A DNA stretch of 64,000 bases from contig WFMF01000037.1 of NCBI GenBank assembly GCA_011033025.1, positions 124,001 to 188,000 on the forward strand, in the 5' to 3' direction. The DNA comes from Beroe forskalii. Taxonomy: Eukaryota; Ctenophora; Nuda; Beroida; Beroidae. Positions within the stretch are counted from its first letter, which is position 1; every line of letters begins with the position of its first letter. Positions 36,216 to 47,292 of the stretch are shown here, in pieces. Position numbers and translations under genes: made by a program. The notes below the pieces were generated by a model that saw only the letters and a program-made list of their open reading frames with translations, had not been told where the DNA came from and did no database searches.

Positions 36216-36590
36216 TGTTGACATCATTTCACGTCCACTGTCAGTTTTTGATCCACTTGAGTTATGAGGTCTCACATAGGCATTTACGATAAAAATGTCT
36301 TCTGCCTGTCGGAAGAATGCTTTCTTCAGTCTGCATACCAAATAGTCTGCATGATTTTTTGTCTTTAATGATTCCACACCTTGCCTGTACTCGTTCTTGA
36401 CCAAAATTGTGACACCGCCGCATTTGTTGTCCTTACGATAGTTGCACTCAGCCCTGTAACCTGTAAGATGAACTTCCCGTCTGGTTTCTTGTAAACATAT
36501 GAAATCATTGCTCTGTAACACCTTCTTGAATTCTTTAATTTGAAATTTATTACCTTCTGTCGTTGATGGAGCTTGAATATTCCATGTAGT
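36216..36590 (-). pseudogene. Element D endonuclease N-terminal segment, second copy
   Basis: Encodes WNIQAPSTTEGNKFQIKEFK, FICLQETRREVHLTGYR and IFIVNAYVRPHNSSGSKTD. It is nearly identical to 37490-37860, with a one-base difference creating a frameshift near 36365. It is cut on one side at TTCCATG by the S element and on the other by unrelated sequence. Confidence 0.8.
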
Positions 36591-37465
36591 CTGGTAGGTA
36601 AAGCACATCTGTCTGCAAAAATTGTTAGAGTTCTATGGACAGTTGTTATACCTTCTTTGGACCATTCTAAACGAGAAAAGCCCGGGAGCCAAATTTTTCA
36701 GATGGTGCTCGACCCATTTTTGGGCCACGCCCTTTTTTCTATCAGCGCACAATATGAAATTCCATATCTCGGTCTAGGAAGGTCGTACAGACTCGGTTTT
36801 AGCTCAAACGAATCACAATCATCACATTTATTGACAATTGTCAATTAGAATATGCCCTAAAAATGCACAGAAAATGAGTTATGGGCCAAAAACGTCATTT
36901 TGGCCACCGCGAAGCGCAAATTCATATCGGTCGGGAAAGGTCGTACAGGTTCCGTTTATAGCTTAAAAGAATCGCTTAATCATCACATTTACAGACAATT
37001 GTTGATAAAAAGATAAGCCCTAAAATGCACGGAAAATGAGTTATGGGCCAAAACCTTATTTTTTGGCCAACCGCAAAGGTGGAAATTCATATCTCAGTCG
37101 GGGAAGGTCGTACAGGCTCCATTTATAGCTTAAAAGAATCGCAGTCATCACATTTATACACAATTGTTGATGAAGATATGCCCTAAAATGCACAGAAAAT
37201 GAGTTATGGGCCAAAAAACGTTATTTTGGGCCAACCGGTAGGCGGAAATTTATATCTCGGCCTAAGAAGGTCATGAAGGTTCCATTCATAGCTCAACAGA
37301 ATCGCGATAACCAACTTTATAAGTGCTCTAAAATCACCAGAAAACAAGTTGGTCAAAACCTAATTTTTGACCACCTTCAGGGTCGAAATTGGATATTGTT
37401 TCACATTTGTCTAAAGATAGTATGGGCTGGAGTTGGCCGCTGCTGGTTTGTGGTGAGTGGTGATC
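36588..37465. repeat. S element: ~163-bp tandem repeat with a defined end
   Basis: Begins TAGTCTGGTAGGTAAAGCAC, directly after element D sequence. It contains about four units of ~163 bp, each with ATATCTCGG...GGTCGTACAG and AAAATGAGTTATGGGCCAAA (unit marks near 36765, 36925, 37090 and 37252). The reverse complement of the same unit and the same end sequence occur at 54290-55018. Non-coding. Confidence 0.8.
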
Positions 37466-37466
37466 A

Positions 37467-37942
37467 TTCACTATTTCTTCAATTTTTGACATCATTTCAC
37501 GTCCACTGTCAGTTTTTGATCCACTTGAGTTATGAGGTCTCACATAGGCATTTACGATAAAAATGTCTTCTGCCTGTCGGAAGAATGCTTTCTTCAGTCT
37601 GCATACCAAATAGTCTGCATGATTTTTGTCTTTAATGAATTCCACACCTTGCCTGTACTCGTTCTTGACCAAAATTGTGACACCGCCGCATTTGTTGTCC
37701 TTACGATAGTTGCACTCAGCCCTGTAACCTGTAAGATGAACTTCCCGTCTGGTTTCTTGTAAACATATGAAATCATTGCTCTGTAATACCTTCTTGAATT
37801 CTTTAATTTGAAATTTATTACCTTCTGTCGTTGATGGAGCTTGAATATTCCATGATATAAATTTGAGTGAGTTCCTGGTGACAGACACTGATTCATTCTT
37901 TTTGTCCTTACTGACTGTTAACTTCTTTTTATTCTTTGTCAT
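37467..37942 (-). pseudogene. Element D ORF2 start: endonuclease N-terminal half
   Basis: Starts MTKNKKKLTVSKDKKNES at 37942, 39 bases after the ORF1 stop. Then follow FISWNIQAPSTTEGNK (catalytic Asn), FICLQETRR (catalytic Glu), GGVTILVKNEY, and IFIVNAYVRPHNSSGS, ending KIEEIVND where S-element sequence takes over. All expected early endonuclease motifs are intact, so the 5' half of this copy is well preserved compared with its RT. Confidence 0.8.
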
Positions 37943-37981
37943 GATTAATGTTTGTATTTAGTTATGAGAGCTGAATAATAC

Positions 37982-39136
37982 TCACGTGGCTACACGGGAT
38001 GAGGATGGTTGAGCTCTTCTGTACATCACATCTGGGTGGCAGTTCTTCCTCATCCGATGGATCTGGTGCCTGAAGTTCCCCAAAATGAGATCCTTGCCTC
38101 TGTCAGAGAGATGAATCCCGTCGTCACTGTGCAGCTCTCTCTTAAATTTCTCGTCCTTGATGAAGTTGCCGTTGGGATTACACCAAAACTTCTTGAGTCC
38201 TGCAGCACGTGGCACCTGGTCCATGAACTCATCCACCAACTTCTCTAGGTGAGATCTGAAGGTGAGGATCTTCCTGTTGTCGTCTGCATCTGATGTAAGG
38301 AGCGGAAGGGAGATGATTACTTGAGTTCCATACTGGTGCTCCAGGAACTTCCGGAACTTGATGAAGTTATGCAGTGTCTCCCTCAGAGGTATCCCATGAA
38401 GAGCATCGTTCACCCCGAGATGAATGTACACGTAGTCAGGGCGCATCTGCTGGATCTTCTCTCTCAGGTCGTTATCGTTCAGGCCTCTGGTGTTCCTCTT
38501 GTTTATCTGAGTGACCTCGTAGAGAACCCCTAGTGAAGAGATGTCCTTGATGTGCCTCATGATGGAGTCTGTGATCAGCACCACCGAGCTGCAGCTACGT
38601 TCATCTGATTGTGAGAAGACTCTGGTCCTGGTGGCTCTAGGAGGCTCGGTGATGCCCACTGTAGTGATCTTCGGCAGTGGTGCTCGCTTTCCTGCTTCAG
38701 TCATCGTGAACCCAGCTGCTCTCCTTGACACTGGTTTGGAAACGTGGTTCGATGTTTGAGGTGGCAGAAGGGTTCTCTTTCCTGATGGTCTAGGGGGTTC
38801 ATCTCTGCGAATTGATGCCTGGATGTTCTTGAAGTCTTTCTGAAGCCTGCTAGGGTGAAGGTCTGACCACACGGGATGATCCTCAAAGTTCCAATTTTCT
38901 TCTTTTTCATCTTCTCCGTCTCGTTGAGCCACGTCCCCTTCTTGTGCAGCTGGAACCTCACTCTCTCTTCTGATGCTTTGTGGTGATATTTTGGTCTTCT
39001 GAGATCTTTCCTCGACTATCATCTTGTGAATGTTCTTGATTAGAGTCGAGTCTTCACGGAAGAATGCACTGTTGTGAAAGCGCTCTAGGTCAGTCATGAA
39101 GTTTTCGATGTTGTCTTTGATGGCATCAATCTTCAC
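37982..39136 (-). CDS. Element D ORF1: SGNH/GDSL-type esterase domain protein
   Basis: Up to 384 codons. The frame is open from about 39179, but the first in-frame ATG is at 39097, so the N-terminus may be truncated. The N-terminal ~130 residues are charged (possible coiled coil) with an acidic stretch. The C-terminal half shows SGNH-hydrolase blocks: VVLITDSIMRHI (block I nucleophile Ser, TDS instead of GDS, about residue 182), YIHLGVNDALHG (block III Asn), and SDDGIHLSDRGK (block V Asp/His). Esterase domains of this kind occur in ORF1 of several CR1-group retrotransposons, where they are thought to interact with lipids or aid RNP formation. It is intact although its ORF2 partner is broken. 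Confidence 0.75.
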   Translation of the reverse strand: MKIDAIKDNIENFMTDLERFHNSAFFREDSTLIKNIHKMIVEERSQKTKISPQSIRRESEVPAAQEGDVAQRDGEDEKEENWNFEDHPVWSDLHPSRLQKDFKNIQASIRRDEPPRPSGKRTLLPPQTSNHVSKPVSRRAAGFTMTEAGKRAPLPKITTVGITEPPRATRTRVFSQSDERSCSSVVLITDSIMRHIKDISSLGVLYEVTQINKRNTRGLNDNDLREKIQQMRPDYVYIHLGVNDALHGIPLRETLHNFIKFRKFLEHQYGTQVIISLPLLTSDADDNRKILTFRSHLEKLVDEFMDQVPRAAGLKKFWCNPNGNFIKDEKFKRELHSDDGIHLSDRGKDLILGNFRHQIHRMRKNCHPDVMYRRAQPSSSRVAT

Positions 39137-39180
39137 TTCTTGTACTTTGATGTCGTCATAGTTCTTCTTGATGGCCTTCT

Positions 39181-39469
39181 ACGTCTATCACATTTCTGTG
39201 TTTAGGTACAGCTCGATCCTGACAAAGTCAAAGAGGGATTTACACAATGAATTAATGAGCTGTTATTTCATTATTACATTGAATTTGCAGTGGTCTACTA
39301 CCACCATGCACCGCCACGACCGGGCTGCGATTAAAATTCATATCAATATTTTTAATCGTATAATTTCAGGTACTGTAGTGGCTGCGAAACCCAAACAATT
39401 TTCAATTGTTTTTGGCTATCCATATCACTCTTTTTTGTCAAAAAATTACTACATTCAGTACAAGTTGAG
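39181..39469. other. Upstream flank of element D
   Basis: AT-rich with no recognisable gene; possibly part of D's 5' UTR. Confidence 0.35.
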
Positions 39470-39905
39470 ATAATTGCTTTAAGTAGTCAATTATTTCATT
39501 AAAGCAGTTTACAGCCGGCAATCAAATTTAATGTACAAAACGTAATTTCGGCCCTAGTAAATAATGCCGTTAGAATTAAGTCGGTATCACTTTTTATTTT
39601 TGAGCTATACGAGATAATAACTTTAATTGGCCAATTATTCAATTAAGCGGTCGACAACTTGTACTCAAATTAACGTATAACTATAAACCGTAATTTTGGC
39701 TCTAGTTAATGATGCCGTTAGAATTAAGTCGTTATCATCAAGTTTTGTTTTAGAGTTATACACAATAATTACTTTAATTGGTCAATTATCTCATTAGGCG
39801 GTTAAGAACAAGTACTCAAGTTAACCGTATAAAACGTAATTTTGGCTCTAGTTAATGATGCCGTTAGAATTAAGCCGTTATCATCTTTTGTTTTCGAGTT
39901 ATACA
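39470..39905 (+). repeat. ~147-bp tandem repeat, about three units
   Basis: Units are marked by CTTTAATTGGYCAATTAT (39477, 39621, 39772) and TAATGATGCCGTTAGAATTA. The composition changes sharply to C-rich right after the third unit. Confidence 0.8.
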
Positions 39906-40745
39906 TTTAACACCCTTCGTCAAGCCTTCGGGAAAGCAATACCATTGCACACTTGGATTCTACGGCACTCGCCATCATGCCTGTACACGGACAACTCGAA
40001 ACCTCCAGTCCGATCAACAAGCTCCATGAAGGTCACTTTTGACACCTACCCATCGCAGTATCCTTTCCTCCTCGAATCCAGAATCCAGGAGACCCGAACA
40101 GCCCCCATGCCAACATTACCACTGCTGTTGGGAACACGACCAATTGGGCCCTCAGACCACGTGGAGCATCATGATAAAGTAGTGGACCCTGCTGCTGTTC
40201 TCTCATTCATCCCACCAACACTCCTGCTTTCAAGTATCATCGAAAACAGACTACCAAAAGACTGTCGTGTCCTCAAGCCAGCAGCGATATCTCCCACCAG
40301 GACACAGCTGGTTGGGCCCGCAGACCTAGTGGAGCACCATGATAAAGTACTGGACCCTGTTGCTGCTCCCTCAACCATCACACCAACCTCCCTGCTTTCC
40401 AGTACAATCGAAATCAGGTTAGATTCTTTTTCCGATAGTTTTTCTAACACTCGCTTCCCAACAAAAAATCACTCTTCACCTGCTGGGTACATCTTGTACT
40501 TCAAGCCAGCTAAGTTCCATAACCGCATCACACCTGCATTTACGACACCAAGCAACATCGCTCGCTCTTAGTTACCCCTTCTATTCTTCCCGTAAACCTA
40601 GTACCACTCTATTAGAACCCATTAATCCCTTTCTTTATTGACTTCTCTAATCTCTAACCCAGTGGCATAAACAGCTATCCAGCTGAGTTCTTAATCTGAT
40701 GAACGCATGCCACCCCCAGGACACTTTCATCATACTTCGACGGCT

Positions 40746-40752
40746 TATAAAA
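40746..40752 (+). promoter_or_regulatory. TATAAAA in monomer 1
   Basis: GACGGCTTATAAAACGATTT context, conserved in each monomer. It could be a TATA box; no start site can be seen from sequence alone. Confidence 0.4.
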
Positions 40753-41498
40753 CGATTTTGAAATCAAATGATGTCTATTAACTTTTCCCCATCGCCGGAC
40801 CTATCCAGTAAACATAACCACACGGTATCTGGAGCCGCCTTGACCCATAACACCCTTCCCAGTCCCCATACTATTCCTCCCAAAAGAATAGAGTACAAGC
40901 AAATCTCGCACCACAAGCCTGGCGAATCTTATCTCAATTCTCCAAACCAATACTAACTCCTACCCCACTACCACAGACTACCAAAAGACCGTCGTGTCCT
41001 CACGCCAGCAGCGCTATCTCCCAACAGGACACAGCCGGCTGGGCCCGCAGATCACGTGGAGCACCATGATAAAGTACTGGACCCTGTTGCTGCTCCCATC
41101 CCACCAACCCCCCTGCTTTCCAGTACCATCGTAATCAGGTTAGATTCTTTTTCCGTTAGTATTTCTAACACTCGCTTCCCAACAAAAAATCACTCTTCAC
41201 CTGCTGGGTACATCTTGTACTTCAAGCCAGCTAAGTTCCATAACCGCATCACACCTGCATTTACGACACCAAGTAACATCGCTCGCTCTTGGTTACCCCT
41301 TCTATTCTCCCCGTAAACTTAGTACCACATCTTAACTCTTAGTACCACATCTTAACTCTATTAGAACCCATACATTAATCCCTTTCTTTATTGACTTCTC
41401 TAATCTCTAACCCAGTGGCATAGACAGCTATCCAGCTGAGTTCTTAGTCTGATGAACGCATGCCACCCCCAGGACACTTTCATCATACTTCGACGGCT

Positions 41499-41505
41499 TA
41501 TAAAA
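41499..41505 (+). promoter_or_regulatory. TATAAAA in monomer 2
   Basis: Same context as in monomer 1. Confidence 0.4.
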
Positions 41506-42233
41506 CGATTTTGAAATAAAATGATGTCTACTAACTTTTCCCCATCGCCGGACCTATCCAGTAAACATAACCACACGGTATCTGGAGCCGCCTTGACCCA
41601 AAACACCCTTCCCAGTCCCCATACTATTCTTCCCAAACGTATAGAGTACAAGCAAATCTCGCACCACAAGCCTGGCGAATCTTATCTCAATTCTCCAAAC
41701 CAATACTAACTCCTACCCCACTACCACAGACTACCAAAAGACCGTCGTGTCCTCACGCCAGCAGCGCTATCTCCCAACAGGACACAGCCGGCTGGGCCCG
41801 CAGATCACGTGGAGCACCATGATAAAGTACTGGACCCTGTTGCTGCTCCCTCAACCATCACACCAACCCCCCTGCTTTCCAGTACCATCGTAATCAGGTT
41901 AGATTCTTTTTCCGTTAGTATTTCTAACACTCGCTTCCCGACAAAAAATCACTCTTCACCTGCTGGGTACATCTTGTACTTCAAGCCAGCTAAGTTCCAT
42001 AACCGCATCACACCTGCATTTACGACACCAAGTAACATCGTTCGCTCTTGGTTACCCCTTCTTTTCTTCCCGTAAACTTAGTACCACATCTTAACTCTAT
42101 TAGAACCCATTAATCCCTTTCTTTATTGACTTCTCTAATCTCTAACCCAGTGGCATAGACAGCCATCCAGCTGAGTTCTTAGTCTGATGAACGCATGCCA
42201 CCCCCAGGACACTTTCATCATACTTCGACGGCT

Positions 42234-42240
42234 TATAAAA
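42234..42240 (+). promoter_or_regulatory. TATAAAA in monomer 3
   Basis: Same context as in monomers 1 and 2. This is the copy nearest the coding exons. Confidence 0.4.
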
Positions 42241-42660
42241 CGATTCTGAAATCAAATGATGTCTATTAACTTTTCCCCATCGCCGGACCTATCCAATAAA
42301 TATAACCACACGGTATCTGGAGCCACCTTGACCCAAATCACCCTTCCCAGTCCCCATACTACTCTTCCCAAAAGAATAGAGTACAAGCAAATCTCGCACC
42401 ACAAGCCTGGCGAATCTTATCTCAATTCTCCAAACCAATACTAACTCCTACCCCACTACCACAGACTACCAAAAGACCGTCGTGTCCTCACGCCAGCAGC
42501 GCTATCTCCCAACAGGACACAGCCGGCTGGGCCCGCAGATCACGTGGAGCACCATGATAAAGTACTGGACCCTGTTGCTGCTCCCTCAACCATCCCACCA
42601 ACCCCCCTGCTTTCCAGTACCATCGTAATCAGGTTAGATTCTTTTTCCGTTCGTCTCTTT

Positions 42661-44263
42661 ATTCATTCCCCTCCTTTCTTTTAAAGTTCCTCGCCTAGTC
42701 CCTATTCGCAAGTACATACCTTTTAACTTTCCCTTCACTCACCGTTTACAGCACCCTCACCTGCTGGGTACTCCGTACTTCAAACCAGCTAAGTCCCATT
42801 ACCCCACCACAACTGCCAGAAAAAAAAACGGGTGCAAATATTAACAAATTTCAAGGTAAATCACAATCTGACCCGTAATTATAGTAAAGAATTCCTGGAC
42901 TTCCCTTCTAGGGCAGCGTCCAGATTCTGCCTGGAACACTCCTCACCTGCACATCTATCCAGGCGAAGCTTTTATCTCCGATAAATGCAACATCACATAA
43001 GCCTCATTTAAACCCTCGCAACTACCCGAGCAAGTAGGAAACAATAACCCGCGCGGCAGACCAAAGTGTACTTTTATTTCTTGGCGCAACGAATCTAAAG
43101 TTTAGTGGACAGCACTCTATGCGCGCGCGGTGATCAATTTTACTCACTGCGCGCTCTCAGCCCATGTGTTACCCCAACGCGCCACCTATCACGCAGACCC
43201 AGCTACGCTTTCATCACTCATTGAAACAACCGCATCCAGTATTTGCTTTCTTCAGCAATTAACATAGTTGCGTTATCTATTGGCATCGAGCCATAAACCG
43301 TCCACATGAAACAAAACAAGACACATTTATTGATGTTTCCCACATCGTTCCCAGCTGCTTCCTTAGTCGTTTAATACTCTCCCCTCGATGCCTACCGAAA
43401 AATGTAAAATTAATTAACTAATTCTTAACCTTTTAAATTGATTTAAAAACAGTGATCCTTCTCTTCCTTTACTCCTAAACAAAAAGTTGTTAAAACCCTC
43501 TGGCACCGCTTCCACTGTGTCCTGTTTTTCTTTCCCGCCTGCTTATAGCGATAGAATGCACGCTGTTTACTTTGATATCCTATCTTCTCCTCAACCTCAA
43601 CAAGCCTGGACCAGGAACGCCCTTCCACACAAGTCAAAAACACGGTGGAAACTAAACACGAACTTCACTCCATTATCAATAACCCTCCACTATTAATAAC
43701 TAAACTTGTTGGCGCTATCACAATGAAATCTTACACGACCCGTCCGACTAGTTTGTAAGGGATCGTTCACACATTACGCAATCAATTTTTGGCTATTTTC
43801 AACCATCTCCCTCCCCCTCGTAAAAGCCCAACCCCCTCTTTTGCGGATAATTCTACGTATCCATGGCTCAACCCCCCACCTTTTGGAGCAGAAAATAAGG
43901 AAAATGGACAGTGCAAATAGTTTAATATCTAGTATGTTTCAACAATAGAAACTTTTATGAAAACAACGAGGTAAATGTTGAAAAATGCTGCTGAACAATG
44001 GTGCTTTTGAGTGGTTATTCTGAAAATTTTGATAAAAATACCGAGAACTTGTGGCAAAAAAAAATTTCCAAAATTTGTGTCAAAAACTGGACATTTTGAT
44101 TACGTATTCAACCACCAAACCCTCTCTCCCTTCACGTAACCAAACGTAATCAACCTGGAAAAAAAACGTTCCCCCCTATCTACACCCACCTGGGTTATCA
44201 AACCCACCTAACCGTATACTAGAAAGTACCCGTTAACGCCTTCTCACCAATAGCCTCAACAAC
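42661..44263 (+). other. Leader of element E; possible MITE-like insertion
   Basis: C-rich, no gene. Within it, about 43755-44190 is AT-richer with weakly inverted ends (AGGGATCGTT / AACGTTCCCCCC, TA on each side), perhaps a small TIR element, at low confidence. Confidence 0.4.
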
Positions 44264-46758
44264 ATGCCGAAGAATGCTCAAAAGAAAAGAACTAGAGGAA
44301 GTGCAGAGAAGACACCTCCTCGCAAGAGGAAGAATACCGATCCCTCAGAAGATCCCCACACACCAGAAGCAGCCGAGGCTTCTATTGACCCTGAAACCTT
44401 CCTAACAACCCCTCCGAACGAAACAACTCCGCCAGACACAAGAAACTTCTACTCACAAGAGGTACCCAACCTTTACACACGATTCAAGCTATATAAAAAA
44501 TAATGAAATAATGATAAAAACAGGGGCGTGTCGGGACTGTGCGAGGCGGCTCTTCCGCGCGCGGCGTGATGGTGCTCGGCCGGCTGCCTGTCACTGACGG
44601 GCGGTAGGCCGTGTGCGGGTCGCGCCGGGCGTGGAGTCCGCATAAGCATGGGTTCTGAGCACCACCACCTTAACGGTGATTTGACCTTTTCTTTTCCTCC
44701 CCGCGTTTTCGCCATTTCCCATTTGTTGAGGCTCGCTGAGGGACTCCACCCATACTTGTCGGGGCCGCCGTCGGTCGGACGACCTGCACGCACAAACATT
44801 ACACTCAGAAGATAATACTGTATCCCTTCTAGGCACTGCAAATCCTACAAGTACTTGGACCTGACAACGAGGAACAGGAAACCCTCCTTCTTGACCCAGA
44901 AGCCTCAAACAACACAGTACTCCTGTTCCAACCCAGAAGAAGATCCACAGACAAGGTACTTGAATAAATAAAATCAAATAATGAACTAGATAAATAAGTA
45001 AATAATAACAATAATTAAAAATGATTAAACAAATAATTAAAAATAAATAAGGGGATCCCCATACCTTAGACAAAGTTCATCAAATTCCACCCCATCCGCA
45101 TCACTACCTATAACCATGTTTAAAGAATACTATCTCACCATTGTAACCGCCTCAGGAAAACTTGCAGGATACTGAGGAAGACATAAACAACACTCTGGAG
45201 GAATATGACATGCTCTCCTCCCAAGCACCGAGCTCTGCATCCTCTCTACCACTGAGCTCCAATGATAAGGAAATCGGAACCGAAGCTGAGGAAACCATAA
45301 CCAACACTCTATCAGATTACGACATGGTTCCTTCCCAAGCTTCAAGCTCAGCACCCACACTACCAACCCCCCTTCCTCTACCAATTCCCAGCATCAAGGT
45401 ACCTTATACATTAAACGTACGCCTACAAATAAACTAGTCACTCACAACCACGCCTACGGCCCGACTCTTACCACCACACTTCCCGATTGAAATCGGATGT
45501 CTCACACTGTGTAAGGAACGTAGCTTGGCAGACATATTTTTAATTAAGTTTGTTGAACTTGATATCCCATCGAGCCAACAAAGCAATTCAAGGGAAACTT
45601 CTGGCTACTGGGGCTGGCGCCCCAAATCTTCCACTTTGCCCTACTCGATCTCAATAACATTTCTATAGACCCTTACACTTCAATCTAATACTCTCAATCT
45701 TAACCCTAATCAAACATCAGGCACATCTTCGATAACATAACTCATTTGCTAACTCAGTTTTACAAGTAGTTTACAATTAGTTTCCCCTAATTAGCCCCGA
45801 AGGAAACTCACAATCCTGAGGACAAGAGTCTTTGAATAACGCACATTCTACATGATATCATAATTTGCCCAAAAATTGATGAAGTCATCATCAAAAGATA
45901 ATATAAATCCCCACATCTATCTCCGCTTTTCGTTCCCCCGTTACTTCCTACTCTGGACAACGATGTCGTGTAGGGCCCATGTGTGCGCGCTGGGTCCGGC
46001 ACGCCCCTGTGGCCGTTCCTTGCTACTTCAGTACACAAGGTACACCACAGGACCCGTTTAACCGATAGATAACCAGCTATTTTTTCCAGATTGAAACTCA
46101 AGTCTCGACGAACAACAATCCCGAACTGGCTGAAGCAGACCAATCAGGAGAGCAAATCACCCCAACCCCTTTCAACGTATTCATCTTTAGAAGGGACCTC
46201 AGAAATATACCCAGCGAGGAGTGGGCTACCCTAACGAGTAATCTTCTAATAAAACAACTGCAACAAGACATCGTCATTGACCTCACCAAATCTAGATATA
46301 ATAGACTCCGGCGGGCTCATCAGATACAAACCAAATCAGAGGATGACGCTAGAAAAGTCATGAAATTTCTTTCTGACAACATCGAGGGTTCATACGCCAC
46401 TTTCTGCCCTACGCTATCCGAGAGCCTGGACAAGGGGGACGTCTGGTGCATGGCCTATTTCTCTAAGTCGTCGGTTCCTCTGATTGATCTTGGCCTGGCG
46501 GAAAAGATCATTTCCCTTGGTGCTAAGGGATTTAACAATGTGCACGAACACCTTCTATTCCCTGCCCCCCCTAAGAACTTAGACGATGGCAGAATGTCTC
46601 TCTTATATGAAGTCTCTCCGTCACTGCTCCAATTCCTCCAACAAGCGAGGTTTAGACTCATCTTCATGGGTGGAGAAATAAAGTTTAAGCAAATCTCTAC
46701 CATGAGGAAGAATGCCGAACTTGACGAACTTATGCAAAACGTCTCGATTAGTAACTAG
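44264..46758 (+). CDS. Four-exon gene at the ORF1 position of element E (406 aa)
   Basis: Exons at 44264-44461, 44833-44955, 45168-45398 and 46090-46758, all with GT...AG introns (371, 212 and 691 bp). Every junction is phase 0 and each exon is open in the joined frame (66, 41, 77 and 222 codons plus stop). Exon 1 starts MPKNAQKKRTRGS and is basic, like a nuclear localisation region. Exon 3 contains a diverged internal repeat (INNTLEEYDMLSSQA and ITNTLSDYDMVPSQA, 39 codons apart). Exon 4 holds a compact alpha/beta-looking domain (NVFIFRRDLRNIPSEEW ... DVWCMAYFSKSSVPLIDLGL ... LLYEVSPSLLQFLQQARF). No zinc knuckle and no domain recognised by name. By position it could be the ORF1 of element E, or an unrelated host gene. 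Confidence 0.6.
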
Positions 46759-47292
46759 ACTTTCTTGTCCTCTTGGCCAAATGCCACCAGATTTAACAAT
46801 TTAGTTATTTTTCGGCATATCGCCTCGCGTTGAAGTTGTAATTGTTAACTCACGAGATTTGTTCTATATTTCACTTTTTTGAAACTTCCTCTCCACATTT
46901 GCCTCTCCAAACATCATCTAATTGTCTTATTAGCTATTGACTGATCCAGCGAAACTTCATTTTAAGTCCCTTTTAACTGCCCTCGGACAAACGCGCTCAC
47001 CGGGGCGTGGCAAAGCTCTGTCAGAACTCTGACCATAACTTTCTGATTTCACTTTCGGCTTCCTGCCAACCCACCCGTACTCTTTTAATCCGCGAACCTT
47101 TTCTGTTTTACTTCTATTAGTATTAATCTCATATACACCTTAGCTTTATGACAGAGGCTCCTACAAGATCCTGAAGAAATACCACATACGTCAGTGCTGT
47201 GGATTTACAAAGACGTCCCCCATTTCACATCATCACCCTCACCTGCCACTTGTGGCTAAGTTCCATTAATCCACATACCCTGTCAAACACAA
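46759..47292 (+). other. Spacer between the spliced gene and the long ORF
   Basis: 534 bp, non-coding. How the long ORF downstream would be translated (own transcript, splicing or reinitiation) is not apparent. Confidence 0.4.

Larger units (their letters stand above)
31741..39180 (-). mobile_element. Element D: non-LTR retrotransposon with esterase ORF1, broken ORF2
   Basis: Minus strand order: ORF1 with SGNH/GDSL-type hydrolase (39136-37982), ORF2 endonuclease start (37942-37467), a foreign stretch (37466-35265), endonuclease end (35264-34630), decayed RT (about 34450-33200) and a C-terminal region (about 32950-31744). Esterase-bearing ORF1 proteins are known in CR1-group elements. At least two copies or a rearrangement are involved, because the first endonuclease segment occurs twice. 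Confidence 0.75.
40250..42660 (+). repeat. ~0.74-kb tandem monomers (three full plus one partial)
   Basis: Units start with ACTACCAAAAGAC at 40250, 40977, 41730 and 42465 (727, 753 and 735 bp). A degenerate partial copy precedes the first (about 40130-40249). The units are near-identical. Short open frames in them (for example 40768-40956, 41521-41709 and 42256-42444) are repeated with the unit and are probably not genes. Tandem 5' monomers with promoter function are known from mouse L1; that role here is inferred. Confidence 0.9.

Noticed and set aside
39855..40571. 238-codon open frame overlapping the first monomers
   Set aside because: Its second half repeats with the 0.74-kb unit and is open by composition; there are no domains, and the copies in later units are interrupted differently.
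43755..44190. MITE with TA duplication in the element E leader
   Set aside because: The inverted ends match only weakly, so it is not called as a separate mobile element.
44473..45073. 122- and 160-codon minus-strand frames
   Set aside because: They lie across proposed introns and exon 2 of the plus-strand gene, and have no recognisable domain.
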